From NCBI RefSeq assembly GCF_001941975.2, contig NZ_CP146991.1:638501-702500 (forward strand): 64,000 nt of DNA, in the 5' to 3' direction. The position numbers and the translations under genes were made by a program. The notes beneath the pieces were generated by a model. That model saw only the letters and a list, made by a program, of their open reading frames with translations. It searched no databases and was not told the origin of the DNA. The DNA comes from Sporomusa sphaeroides DSM 2875. Lineage in GTDB: Bacteria; Bacillota; Negativicutes; Sporomusales; Sporomusaceae. Every line of letters starts with the position of its first letter. Positions within the stretch are counted from its first letter, which is position 1. This document shows, piece by piece, positions 50,185 to 58,447 of this stretch.

Positions 50185-50199
50185 TGATAATCATTATCA
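50185..50199 (+). promoter_or_regulatory. Perfect Fur-type box before nikA
   Basis: TGATAATCATTATCA matches the 7-1-7 Fur consensus at all 14 defined positions and lies over the expected transcription start. A Fur-family repressor (Fur, or a relative that binds a similar box) should control nickel uptake here. Confidence 0.85.
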
Positions 50200-50231
50200 A
50201 ATTGATTTTAGGGAGATGTGATTGCTTTATT

Positions 50232-51821
50232 ATGTCGCAAAAAACGTGGAAGCTTTTAGGACTGATAATGACATTCTTGATGATGACACTGCTCGGAGGT
50301 TGTTCCGCCGGTGACAAAGCTGCCGGAGAAAAAAAAGAACTGGTCTTTGCCAACTTCCGGGACATCCGGGACTTGAATCCTCACTTGTATAGCGGGGAAA
50401 TGTGGGCGCAGAATATGCTGTATGAATCGCTGGTGATGAATACCGAGACAGGAGTGGCTCCCTGGCTGGCGGAGAAATGGGATATTTCTGCCGATGGAAA
50501 GGTTTACGACTTTCATTTGCGTAAAGATGTCAGCTTTTCTGATGGAGAAAAGTTTAATGCCCAGGCTGCCAAACTGAATATTGATGCCATTCTGGACAAC
50601 CGGGACCGCCACACCTGGCTGGAGATGGTCCGGCTAATTGACCGGGTGGAAGTGGTGGATGAATACACATTGCGGTTTGTGCTGAAAAGCCCTTACTACC
50701 CTATGCTGACTGAATTAGCGGTAACACGGCCTTTCCGGTTTATTTCGCCGAAATCAATGAAAGACGGGCAGACGAAAAATGGTGTCACCGCTTATGTGGG
50801 AACAGGCCCGTGGGTGCTGACCGAGCATAAAACAGATCAATATGCAGTCTTTACGGTGAATCCCCGGTACTGGGGCGCAAAACCAAAAATTGAAAAAGTC
50901 ACTATGAAAGTTATTCCTGACAATCAAACCAGGGTATTGGCGCTGCAAAAGGGTGAAATCGATTTGATTTTCGGGAAAAATATGATTGATGCCGACTCGT
51001 TTACCCAGTTAGGTAAAGATAACAAGTTTGAAGCGGTGATGTCCCAGCCGTCTTCCACCCGGATGCTGCTGATGAATACCACCAGCGGTCCGTTGCAAGA
51101 CCTGCGGGTTCGTCAGGCTCTGGAGCACAGTATCAATAAGCAAGGAATTTCCGCAAATATTTTTAACGGCAGTGAAAGTGTTGCCGATACGCTGCTGGCT
51201 AAAACGGTGCCTTATTGCAATATTGATTTAAAACCCTTTGCCTATGATGTAAGTCAAGCCGAGCACTTGCTGGAAGAAGCCGGCTGGCAAAAGACCGCAG
51301 GACAGAAATATCGCCAAAAAGACGGTCAGGCCTTGCTGATTAAGACCCATTACAACAGCAACAGCGCCCTGGAAAAAACCATTTCCGAGTATATCCAAAG
51401 TGAACTGGCAAAGGTTGGTGTTAATCTGGAGATTGTCGGGGAAGAGGAGCAAGCTTACCGGGACCGGCAAAAGGCTGGTAATTTTGACATCATCTTCAAT
51501 ATTTCCTGGGGTACGCCTTATGATCCCCAATCGTCGCTGGCAGGCATGAAACTGCCGGTGTATGGCGATTATTATGCGCAGCAGGGGCTTAAGGATAAAA
51601 AGGCTCTGGATCAGGCCATTACCGATGTACTTATTTCAACAGATGAGACGAAACGCCAGAATCTGTATACTTATATCCTTACAACTTTACATGATGAAGC
51701 CGTCTATATACCGCTGACATATGAGCGCAACCGGGCGGTTTACACTAAAAATCTCAAAGGCGTCACCTTCAACCCCTCCCAGTATGATATCCCCTTTGAA
51801 AAAATGTATTTCGGCCAGTAA
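50232..51821 (+). CDS. nikA: Nickel-binding lipoprotein NikA
   Basis: The 529-residue solute-binding protein has a lipoprotein signal (lipobox LLGGC near residue 23) and the family-5 binding fold. It closely follows the known NikA pattern: MLYESLVMNTETGVAPWLAEKW, LDNRDRHTWLEMV, ELAVTRPFRFISP (with the RPFRF containing the Arg known to contact the ligand), GTGPWVLTEHK, and a C-terminal LHDEAVYIPLTYERN. It should bind Ni as a chelate and hand it to NikBC. ATG 50232 lacks ideal spacing from GGGAG, but no better start precedes the signal peptide. A terminator follows, before nikB. Confidence 0.9.
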   Translation: MSQKTWKLLGLIMTFLMMTLLGGCSAGDKAAGEKKELVFANFRDIRDLNPHLYSGEMWAQNMLYESLVMNTETGVAPWLAEKWDISADGKVYDFHLRKDVSFSDGEKFNAQAAKLNIDAILDNRDRHTWLEMVRLIDRVEVVDEYTLRFVLKSPYYPMLTELAVTRPFRFISPKSMKDGQTKNGVTAYVGTGPWVLTEHKTDQYAVFTVNPRYWGAKPKIEKVTMKVIPDNQTRVLALQKGEIDLIFGKNMIDADSFTQLGKDNKFEAVMSQPSSTRMLLMNTTSGPLQDLRVRQALEHSINKQGISANIFNGSESVADTLLAKTVPYCNIDLKPFAYDVSQAEHLLEEAGWQKTAGQKYRQKDGQALLIKTHYNSNSALEKTISEYIQSELAKVGVNLEIVGEEEQAYRDRQKAGNFDIIFNISWGTPYDPQSSLAGMKLPVYGDYYAQQGLKDKKALDQAITDVLISTDETKRQNLYTYILTTLHDEAVYIPLTYERNRAVYTKNLKGVTFNPSQYDIPFEKMYFGQ

Positions 51822-51856
51822 TAGCTGCTGCAAAGCAGGCGCTTAGTTGCTGGCAA

Positions 51857-51891
51857 GAGGAGGCTGGACAGACCCCAGCCTCCTCATTTTA
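51857..51891 (+). terminator. Partial terminator between nikA and nikB
   Basis: A perfect stem GAGGAGGCTGG/CCAGCCTCCTC around ACAGACC, followed by ATTTTAG. It likely makes the binding protein more abundant than the membrane parts. Confidence 0.78.
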
Positions 51892-51929
51892 GTTATTAAC
51901 CATGAAACTTTACGGGAGGTGAGCGTGCG

Positions 51930-52862
51930 TTGCGCAATTACCTGATAAAAAGATGTCTGGCGCTGATTCCGCTGCTGTTGGCTGTGTCGTTTTTATCTTT
52001 TGCCCTGATTGCCATGGTGCCGGCAGACCCGGCCGAGGTGGCGCTGCGGGTCAACGAAATAGTGCCTACCCCGGAAGCAGTAGAGGCGCTACGGGAAGAG
52101 TTAGGTCTTAATAAGCCATTCTTAATCCGGTATGGCGACTGGCTGTGGAAAGCCTTGCATCTGGATTTTGGCAAGTCTTATATCAATGACCGTCTGGTGC
52201 TTGATGAGATTTTGCGGTGTTTGCCGGCGACGCTGGAATTAGCGGCAGCCGCACTGGTGTTAGTGGTCGCGGTTAGTCTGCCGGTAGGTATTTTGGGAGC
52301 TCTGTTTGCCAACCGGGCTTTTGACCGGATCTTGCGGGTATTGGTTTTTATTGGTACGGCCATGCCGGGGTATTGGGTGGGGCTGTTATTGATCTGGTTT
52401 TTTTCAATCAAGCTGAATCTTCTGCCGACCAGCGGCAGCGGTAGTTTTAGTCACCTGATTCTGCCGGCGGCGGCTCTTTCACTGACATATATTTCTACCT
52501 ATGTCCGGCTGATTCGCAGCAATATGCTGGAAAACATGCGAGAAAACTATGTTCTTTATGGACGGGTACGGGGCCTTAGCGAAAAACGGATTCTTTTGGC
52601 TCATGTCTTGAAAAACTCTCTTCAGACCAGTATCACCGCTATTGGCATGAGTATTCCCCAGCTGTTGGCCGGGACAGTCATTATTGAAAATATTTTTGCC
52701 TGGCCGGGCATCGGCCGGCTTTGTATTTCCGCAATCTTTAACCGGGATTATCCGGTTATTCAGCTGTATATCCTGTTGATGGCAGTGCTTTTTATACTTT
52801 GCAATCTGATTGTCGATATTATTCATCACAGTCTGGACCCGCGGTTAAGGGAGGGAAGATAA
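51930..52862 (+). CDS. nikB: Nickel ABC transporter permease NikB
   Basis: The 310-residue permease has six hydrophobic segments and NikB marks: WLWKALHLDFGKSY near residue 70, LPATLELAAAALVL, a C-terminal EAA-like region, and TVIIENIFAWPGIGRLCISAIFNRDYPVIQ near residue 250. The start is TTG with GGGAGGTG eight bases upstream. It follows nikA after a partial terminator and precedes nikC by four bases. Confidence 0.9.
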   Translation: MRNYLIKRCLALIPLLLAVSFLSFALIAMVPADPAEVALRVNEIVPTPEAVEALREELGLNKPFLIRYGDWLWKALHLDFGKSYINDRLVLDEILRCLPATLELAAAALVLVVAVSLPVGILGALFANRAFDRILRVLVFIGTAMPGYWVGLLLIWFFSIKLNLLPTSGSGSFSHLILPAAALSLTYISTYVRLIRSNMLENMRENYVLYGRVRGLSEKRILLAHVLKNSLQTSITAIGMSIPQLLAGTVIIENIFAWPGIGRLCISAIFNRDYPVIQLYILLMAVLFILCNLIVDIIHHSLDPRLREGR

Positions 52863-52866
52863 GCCG

Positions 52867-53700
52867 ATGAGAGAGTTGTGTAACCGTCTGTTTCGCGATT
52901 ATCTGGCAATGGGCAGCCTGGGGGTGATTGGGCTTACCCTGTTGGCCGGCTTGTTTGCCCCATGGCTGGCCTTGCACGATCCGAATCAAGTGGATGTGCT
53001 TCATAAATATGCGGGCGTCTCCTCTCAATATCCTCTGGGAGCAGACCAACTAGGGCGTTGTATCTATTCACGGCTGCTTTATGGCATCAGGACAACGGTT
53101 TTTTTATCTTTACTTACCATGGCGGCGACGATTACTGTGGGCGTTTTTTTCGGTTTGCTGGCCGGCAGTTTCCGAGGCTGGGTCGATGAAGGACTAATGC
53201 GCTTTGCCGATGTAATGCTGTCTTTTCCCAGCCAGGTGATGATCCTGGCCATTGTCGGCATGCTCGGCGTGGGGATCGGCAATGTGATTCTGGCGAATAT
53301 TATTGTGAAATGGGCTTGGTATACCCGGATGGTTCGCAGCACGGTTCTTAAATATAGTCAAAAAAATTATATTCTTTTTTCGCGGGCTACCGGCAGCGGC
53401 AAGAGCTTTATTCTTTTTAAGCACCTATTGCCCAATGTTGCACCGGAAATTATCGTTTTGGCAACTCTGGATACAGGCTGGGTGATTTTGAATCTGTCGG
53501 CGCTGTCTTTTCTTGGTTTGGGTGTCCAGGCCCCAACCGCTGAGTGGGGGGCTATGCTGAGTGAAGCGCAGAAGGTGATGACCATTCATCCTGAGCAGAT
53601 GCTGGCACCGGGACTGGCAATTTTGGCGCTGGTGGCAGCCTTTAATTTATTGGGAGACAGTTTGCGGGACGCACTGGACCCAAAGGAAGGGTGCAGATGA
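52867..53700 (+). CDS. nikC: Nickel ABC transporter permease NikC
   Basis: The 277-residue partner permease has about six hydrophobic segments, the N-terminal DPN-type loop (HDPNQVDVLHKYAG), PLGADQLGRCIYSRLLYGIR near residue 56, and the EAA-type loop in TGSGKSFILFKHLLPNVAPE. It forms the channel with NikB. Its stop codon overlaps the ATG of nikD (ATGA), so the two are translationally coupled. Confidence 0.9.
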   Translation: MRELCNRLFRDYLAMGSLGVIGLTLLAGLFAPWLALHDPNQVDVLHKYAGVSSQYPLGADQLGRCIYSRLLYGIRTTVFLSLLTMAATITVGVFFGLLAGSFRGWVDEGLMRFADVMLSFPSQVMILAIVGMLGVGIGNVILANIIVKWAWYTRMVRSTVLKYSQKNYILFSRATGSGKSFILFKHLLPNVAPEIIVLATLDTGWVILNLSALSFLGLGVQAPTAEWGAMLSEAQKVMTIHPEQMLAPGLAILALVAAFNLLGDSLRDALDPKEGCR

Positions 53701-54545
53701 ATATGATACTGAGTGTGCGTGATTTGACTGTAAGCCTGGTTGACAGGCCGGAAGTGCCGCTTGTGCGCGGAGTTTCTTTTGATTTGCCTCAAAACGCCTG
53801 TCTGGGCATTTTAGGGGAAAGCGGCAGCGGGAAGACCATGCTTTGCCGGGCTATTTTGGGGCTTTTAGATCAGCGTTTTGTTATAACCGGGCAGGTGAAT
53901 TTTAAAGGACGTGAGCTTTTGCAGGCAAGCCCGCAGGAGCTGCGGGCAATGCGGGGCCGGGAGAGCTGCATGATTTTGCAAAATCCGATGACGGCTTTCG
54001 ATCCTCTCAGCCGGATAGGCAGCCAGATGACAGAGACATTTCATACTCACCGGACGATGACGGACAAAGAGGCCCGCGAGCTGTCTTTGGCGGTTTTGCA
54101 GCGGATGCAGATCCGGGAGCCCGGGGAAGTGGTCAAAAAATACCCTCATCAGCTTAGCGGCGGGATGCTGCAGCGGGTGATGATCGGGATTGCTCTGGCG
54201 TTGGAGCCTGACCTGATTATTGCCGACGAGCCGACTACTGCCCTGGATTCGGTAACCCAATACGAAGTGATGGAGGAATTTGCCCGGATCCGGGAGCGGC
54301 TGCAAACCAGCATGATTTTTATTTCCCATGATTTTGGGGTTATCAGCCGGATTGCAGACCGGATTTTGGTGATGAATCAGGGGCAGGCGGTGGAAGAAGG
54401 CCCGAAGGAAAAGATCTTTTGTCATGCGGAGCAGGAGTATACCCGCTATTTGGTTGGTACCAGAGCGGCATTGATGCGAAAGTATCATCTGGCTCTTCGG
54501 GGCGAGGATGCAAAGGAGTTGAAGGCGTGTGCTACTGACGGTTAA
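53697..54545 (+). CDS. nikD: Nickel ABC transporter ATPase NikD
   Basis: The 282-residue ATPase has Walker A GESGSGKT near residue 42, signature LSGGMLQRV near 150, Walker B IIADEPTTALD near 172 and the switch His in FISHDFGVIS. A short C-terminal extension (YLVGTRAALMRK) is typical of the Opp/Nik family. ATG 53697 overlaps the nikC stop and has AAGGAAGG upstream; a GTG two codons earlier is possible. It is the partner of NikE. Confidence 0.9.
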   Translation: MNMILSVRDLTVSLVDRPEVPLVRGVSFDLPQNACLGILGESGSGKTMLCRAILGLLDQRFVITGQVNFKGRELLQASPQELRAMRGRESCMILQNPMTAFDPLSRIGSQMTETFHTHRTMTDKEARELSLAVLQRMQIREPGEVVKKYPHQLSGGMLQRVMIGIALALEPDLIIADEPTTALDSVTQYEVMEEFARIRERLQTSMIFISHDFGVISRIADRILVMNQGQAVEEGPKEKIFCHAEQEYTRYLVGTRAALMRKYHLALRGEDAKELKACATDG

Positions 54546-55353
54546 CGAGGTGTATAAGGATTTTTCTCAGGAAGGCAGCTTTTTTTTAGCTTCAAAAAAG
54601 CCTGTTCTTAAAGGAGTTTCGCTGCAGCTGGCCCAGGGAGAGTGCCTGGGGCTGATTGGTGAAAGCGGCAGTGGGAAAAGCACGTTAGGCAGGATGATGA
54701 TTGGTATTGAGCCGCCAGACCGGGGCGAAGTGCTGTTTGACGGTCAGAATATATACAAATCTGCCGGGTGGGGCAAAAGGGCTGACTGGCGTCAGAAAAT
54801 CAGTGCCGTTTTTCAGGATTACACATCTTCCGTCAATCCGCGTTTTCAGGTATGGCAGATTATTGGCGAGCCGATGCATACCCGGCGGAGGGCCGCATCT
54901 GCCGGGACGATGGAGCGCATTGCCTATCTACTGGAGAAAGTCGGTTTACATGGGGGCCATGTAAACCGATATCCGCACGAACTCAGCGGCGGCCAGCTTC
55001 AACGGGTCTGCATTGCCCGGGCCATTGCAACTAATCCTGCGTTCATTTTGCTGGATGAGCCGGTAAGCTCACTGGATGTGTCGGTTCAGGTGCAGGTGAT
55101 GGATCTGTTGGCTAGCCTAAAGGAAGAATTCAATTTATCTTATCTCTTTATCAGCCATGACCTGGCGGCAGTTGCTTATCTTTGCGACCGGGCGCTGTTT
55201 TTCGCCGAGGGGGAGATTGTCGAAGAAGTTCCGCGCATCATGGAATTGGGCCGGGTGAAAGCTGCTTATTCCCGCAAGTTATTGCATTCGGTGCTGGATT
55301 TTTCCGAGGGAGCGGCAGATTGCCACTGCCGACTTGCAGGGGTGACCGAATAG
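54529..55353 (+). CDS. nikE: Nickel ABC transporter ATPase NikE
   Basis: The 274-residue ATPase has Walker A GESGSGKST near residue 45, Q-loop SAVFQDYTSSVNPR (typical of NikE/OppF), signature LSGGQLQRV near 150, Walker B FILLDEPVSSLD, and FISHDLAAVAYL. The start is GTG at 54529, overlapping the 3' end of nikD, with AAAGGAG upstream. It ends with a short acidic/Cys tail (DCHCR). The operon closes with a terminator. Confidence 0.9.
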   Translation: MLLTVNEVYKDFSQEGSFFLASKKPVLKGVSLQLAQGECLGLIGESGSGKSTLGRMMIGIEPPDRGEVLFDGQNIYKSAGWGKRADWRQKISAVFQDYTSSVNPRFQVWQIIGEPMHTRRRAASAGTMERIAYLLEKVGLHGGHVNRYPHELSGGQLQRVCIARAIATNPAFILLDEPVSSLDVSVQVQVMDLLASLKEEFNLSYLFISHDLAAVAYLCDRALFFAEGEIVEEVPRIMELGRVKAAYSRKLLHSVLDFSEGAADCHCRLAGVTE

Positions 55354-55390
55354 TATGGCGGCAGCAGAGAAAACAGGTAGAAGTAACATA

Positions 55391-55430
55391 GAAAAAATCC
55401 CCTCTGTTCAGTGAACTGGGGGATTTTTTC
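55391..55430. terminator. Bidirectional terminator between nikE and the M14 gene
   Basis: AAAAAATCCCC and GGGGGATTTTTT pair around TCTGTTCAGTGAACTG. The A and T tails serve both convergent transcripts. Confidence 0.88.
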
Positions 55431-55437
55431 TATTCTG

Positions 55438-56403
55438 TTATTTCTGTGCGAACTTTTCAAGCCCGTATGCTACCAGCGGGTCGCCGGAGTTCACCGCCAA
55501 ACCGCTTGTATAATAAAACACGGTGCCATCCTCTTCCGCATAGTATTCCCGGATGCATTTCCCAAAAAAGTTCTCTGTATGACCTAACAGATCGCCTTTT
55601 TTCACTATCCCATTTTCCTCTATAGCGGGATACCAAAGGCCTGCCTCTGCGGCCGCCAGGTAAATAGTTTTATTATATACCTTTTTATCACATACAGGTT
55701 CTGCCGGATTAAACACATATACACCCAGGTGATTAAATAGTAAACAGATATCCTTTTGATATGCCTGCACCCATGCTTCCTTGCAATAACCGCAGTATCC
55801 CCGTTCCAGCAGGAGACCCGGTATACCCAGTTTGGCGGCATAACTATATTGTCCCGTAGCTGCAGTTGAGGCAATCAGGTAGGGAATATCGGTCGCCCGC
55901 GCGGCCGCTTCCGCAATGTTGCGAACCTCTTCGCCTGCCGCTGCAGGGAAGAACAGGCAGGGGGTGAGAGGCTCCATTTGGCCGCCGCTGTGCAAGTCAA
56001 TGATGAATCCGGCCTGGGGAAATATCTCGCGGACAAAGTAGTCGGCGATACGGTCGCCGGTACCACCATCCGGGCTGCCCGGGTAATTGGCGTTTAAATT
56101 CGCGCCATCTTCCGGTACACGGTCTGGTGATTTCGCCCAGAACCCACTGGTGTTAACGCAATGCAGCAATAATATTCGCCCCTTGACCCTGATCGGATTA
56201 ATTTCCGCTGCCACGCGGATGGCCGCGGCGACTCCGGGGTATTCCCCGCTGTGGATGCCTGCCGTAACAACAATGGTAGGGCCGTCCTCATTACCATAAA
56301 TCAAAGTAGCCGGCATTTCATATCCCGCTACACCTGGCTCGATCAAAACCTGTTTCTTTTCTCCCCGGGCCACACTGTATCCGCAAATCGTCCATTGGTT
56401 CAT
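55438..56403 (-). CDS. Succinylglutamate desuccinylase/aspartoacylase-family (M14) hydrolase
   Basis: The 321-residue enzyme has the zinc ligands of the AstE/AspA family: HSGEYPG (His and Glu) near residue 50 and IDLHSGGQ (His) near 133, with the RILLLHCVNTSGFW strand and a C-terminal beta-rich domain (VKKGDLLGHTENFFGKCIREYYAEEDG). It should cleave an amide-linked acyl group or peptide; the substrate is not readable. ATG 56403 is chosen as GGAGG is eight bases upstream; the frame runs 28 codons further without homology. Confidence 0.82.
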   Translation of the reverse strand: MNQWTICGYSVARGEKKQVLIEPGVAGYEMPATLIYGNEDGPTIVVTAGIHSGEYPGVAAAIRVAAEINPIRVKGRILLLHCVNTSGFWAKSPDRVPEDGANLNANYPGSPDGGTGDRIADYFVREIFPQAGFIIDLHSGGQMEPLTPCLFFPAAAGEEVRNIAEAAARATDIPYLIASTAATGQYSYAAKLGIPGLLLERGYCGYCKEAWVQAYQKDICLLFNHLGVYVFNPAEPVCDKKVYNKTIYLAAAEAGLWYPAIEENGIVKKGDLLGHTENFFGKCIREYYAEEDGTVFYYTSGLAVNSGDPLVAYGLEKFAQK

Positions 56404-56698
56404 TGTATCATCCTCCTGTATTCTGTCATGATATATGATTTCATCCTCTGGTTTGACTTTTCCAACACTGATTTGTTGATACGGCAAACTTTCATCCCAT
56501 TGCTTTCGCGTTATAGTCCGGCACTATGTCTTTACCATGATTATCTATATTTTATTGCAATTGAACTTAAAAAAGGAGCAACCTTAGCGGCCTCTCCTTT
56601 ACGCTTTATGCATTTGCAAACATTTTATCCTGTTATGGGAAAGTTCAATATAATGGTCATATTATACCAGTCTGACAAGTGAGGTGTCTACAAATTTT
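56404..56698. other. Spacer between the M14 gene and the csoR remnant
   Basis: No credible gene. An AAGGAG/CTCCTTT inverted repeat (about 56571-56601) and AT-rich stretches are the only features seen. Confidence 0.35.
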
Positions 56699-56760
56699 GT
56701 TAGAAGGGATTAAAGAGCTGGTTTTGGCAGAAGGGGATTGTCCTGAAGTATTATTACAGA
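56699..56760 (+). pseudogene. Fragment of a csoR gene
   Basis: About 62 bases read LEGIKELVLAEGDCPEVLLQR, nearly the same as the CsoR stretch around the first metal Cys at 48256-48320 (RGIKEMVLAERDCPEVLLQ). At the DNA level long words are shared (GATTGTCCTGAAGTATTATTACA). The frame has no start and is broken on both sides, so it is a remnant. Confidence 0.75.
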
Positions 56761-56789
56761 GAAGACTGCCTTTGACCCTCAAGAAGTTT

Positions 56790-56829
56790 CAGTGGTAAAA
56801 TAAGCATATAATAAGAATACTATTTTACT
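56790..56829 (+). promoter_or_regulatory. Promoter/operator dyad of the toxin-antitoxin genes
   Basis: GTAAAATA and TATTTTAC form an inverted repeat around a -10-like TATAAT (56807-56812). Phd/YefM antitoxins autoregulate through such dyads. No clear -35. Confidence 0.45.
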
Positions 56830-56845
56830 ACAGGAGGTGCTTGCA

Positions 56846-57130
56846 GTGAATATAAAACCTTCGGCCGCAATACGCAAGAATTATAACGAAATATCTGCAC
56901 TTTGTAAAACTACTAAGGAACCGGTTTTTCTCACGAAAAATGGTGAGGGCGATCTGGTAGTCATGGATATAGATACTTTTTCCCGTCGGGAAAGTATGCT
57001 CAAGCTGAGGGAACAGCTTGTGGCAGTTGAGGAAGACCGTTTGATGGGCAAAAGAGGCTTTTCCATTGATGAAATGAATGAAATGATGACAAAAGCTATT
57101 AAAGAGTCTGTCAATGTGCAGCGTCTCTAA
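56846..57130 (+). CDS. Phd/YefM-family antitoxin
   Basis: The 94-residue protein matches the Phd/YefM antitoxin fold: NIKPSAAIRKNYNEISALCKTTKEPVFLTKNGEGDLVVMDIDTF, with a charged C-terminal helix (FSIDEMNEMMTKAI) that would bind the toxin. GTG 56846 is used because AGGAGG lies eight bases upstream. Its last codons overlap the start of a RelE/ParE-type gene, which carries a frameshift, so the antitoxin may now lack a functional partner here. Confidence 0.85.
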   Translation: MNIKPSAAIRKNYNEISALCKTTKEPVFLTKNGEGDLVVMDIDTFSRRESMLKLREQLVAVEEDRLMGKRGFSIDEMNEMMTKAIKESVNVQRL

Positions 57131-57420
57131 GCGCTATCGGGTCATTTTCTCGGAGCGAACGGGGGAAATGCTTGTGCAGCATGTCCGTTTTGTCGCTCAA
57201 GTTAGTTCCCAGGCAGCGGATAAGCTAAGACTAGGTATAATTGAATCTGCAAAATTCTTGCAAAAGTTTCCCGAACATGGGGCATGACTTATTGATCGCA
57301 AATGTCTATAGGAAACTGCTTGTGGACAAACGTTACCTCTTTATTTACAAGATTAAAGACAATACGGTATATCTTGATTATGTGGTTGATTGCCGTCAAG
57401 AGTACCCCTGGTTGATTTAA
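57114..57420 (+). pseudogene. RelE/ParE-type toxin gene with frameshift
   Basis: From ATG 57114 the frame reads YRVIFSERTGEML and continues through LRLGIIESAKFLQKFPEHG to a stop at 57285-57287. In another frame from 57283 the expected C-terminus continues (LLIANVYRKLLVDKRYLFIYKI, then VDCRQEYPWLI) up to a stop at 57420. One extra G in the GGGG run at 57279-57282 explains the break. It overlaps the antitoxin gene, as usual for such modules. It could be a true inactivation, a programmed shift, or a base-call error. Confidence 0.78.
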
Positions 57421-57459
57421 TATAAATGAATTCTTAAATGACTGTTTGTCAGGGCGGTA

Positions 57460-57488
57460 TTGACAGGTATTTCCGGATATGGTATAGT
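57460..57488 (+). promoter_or_regulatory. Sigma-A promoter of the first cobalamin riboswitch
   Basis: TTGACA (57460-57465), 17-base spacer, TATAGT (57483-57488). Transcription should start about 25 bases before the aptamer. Confidence 0.75.
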
Positions 57489-57520
57489 CATATGCATAGC
57501 AAGGATAAACTAAATATTTC

Positions 57521-57690
57521 GAGATAGGTGCCCTTAGGGGCTTAATAGGGAAGTCCGGTTAGAAGCCGGCGCGGTCCCGCCACTGTAACGGGGAGTAAGC
57601 TTAAGTTATACCACTGGGATGTATTTCCTGGGAAGGTTTAAGCAAGCCATGATCCGGAGTCAGGAGAACTGCCTGTCTGACAATCACCGT
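57521..57690 (+). ncRNA. Cobalamin riboswitch 1 (no gene directly downstream)
   Basis: The aptamer has the conserved order of AdoCbl riboswitches: TAGGTGCC, GGGAAGTCCGG, GCGGTCCCGCCACTGTAA, then the B12 box region (AGTCAGGAGAACTGCC) and a CAATCACCG end. CACCCACGAGG and GGGGAGGGG follow, then two terminators at 57756-57784 and 57803-57835. The next feature is riboswitch 2, not a gene. It therefore works in tandem with riboswitch 2 or is an orphan. It is highly similar to riboswitch 3. Confidence 0.93.
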
Positions 57691-57755
57691 TTTTCACCCA
57701 CGAGGTATGGGGAGGGGATTACAGTAGACGCTTCTATGGCGTAGCTGATTAATTC

Positions 57756-57835
57756 GCTCCTGGTATATAAACCAGGAGCTTTCTATTAGTCTACTGATTA
57801 TTACTCCCAGCTTTTCAACGGTTGGGAGTTTTAAT
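57756..57835 (+). terminator. Twin terminators after riboswitch 1
   Basis: First, GCTCCTGGT/ACCAGGAGC with TTTC (57756-57784); second, ACTCCCA/TGGGAGT with TTTTA (57803-57835). Confidence 0.8.
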
Positions 57836-57943
57836 ATTTCTTCAGGACATTCTTCTCAAAACGCTCCTTTCGAACTTTTGCGCCGCTGGCGCGCGGGCCA
57901 ATTTGGCCCTAATTTTTTACAATTATACTTTAACATAAAAATT

Positions 57944-57983
57944 GTATTCAACAACCAATAGCGTGGCAAGAGCAGTTGAATAC
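57944..57983 (+). promoter_or_regulatory. Dyad between riboswitches 1 and 2
   Basis: TGTATTCAAC and GTTGAATACA are perfect 10-base arms 20 bases apart. The right arm overlaps a possible weak promoter (TTGAAT-N17-TATGAC, 57976-58004) for riboswitch 2. It could be an operator or an RNA hairpin. Confidence 0.4.
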
Positions 57984-58005
57984 ACCGGGAAAACTTAATA
58001 TGACA

Positions 58006-58160
58006 GTATAGGTGCCTGCGAGGCTTAATAGATAAGCCGGTGCAATACCGGCGCGGTCCCGCCACTGTAATGGGGAGCAAACTCAAAAAATGTCACTCTT
58101 GGGAAGGCCTGAGCCAGCGATGATCCAGAGCCAGGAGAACTGCCTATATGATAATCACCG
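58006..58160 (+). ncRNA. Cobalamin riboswitch 2
   Basis: TAGGTGCCTGCGAGGCTTAA, GCGCGGTCCCGCCACTGTAA, AGCCAGGAGAACTGCC and ATAATCACCG define the aptamer; it is shorter than the other three in its variable arm. ATCCACGAGCGATGGGGAGG follows. Two terminators (58222-58248, CCGGCGTAT/ATACGCCGG; 58273-58302, GTCTCCCTG/CAGGGAGAC) lie between it and the HD-GYP-like gene at 58448. Confidence 0.92.
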
Positions 58161-58221
58161 TTTTATCCACGAGCGATGGGGAGGGGATTAGCGCAGCAGT
58201 TTGGCTTGTGCTTATTTTGTC

Positions 58222-58302
58222 CCGGCGTATGTTATACGCCGGAATTTTATCGGTATAGCTACTGTTTTGTCTGTCTCCCTGCCTTTCAGCAGGGAGACTT
58301 TT
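58222..58302 (+). terminator. Twin terminators after riboswitch 2
   Basis: CCGGCGTAT/ATACGCCGG followed by AATTTTAT, and GTCTCCCTG/CAGGGAGAC followed by TTTTG. Together with the riboswitch they should shut down the downstream genes when cobalamin is present. Confidence 0.82.
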
Positions 58303-58447
58303 GTGTTATGGCTCGCAGCTTTCCAGGGGATGCCGCAATATTGCAGCGGGAGATAATAGCGTAATGCTCCCATCACTGTCGTGGGTCCTGCCCTTCGCTT
58401 TAACGGTTTTGACTGACTAAGACGGTTTATAAACAAGGAGGATACCA

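Noticed and set aside
56251-56682. Possible rightward gene of 143 codons
   Set aside because: Its first part is antisense to the M14 gene and the rest is a low-complexity spacer without a ribosome binding site.
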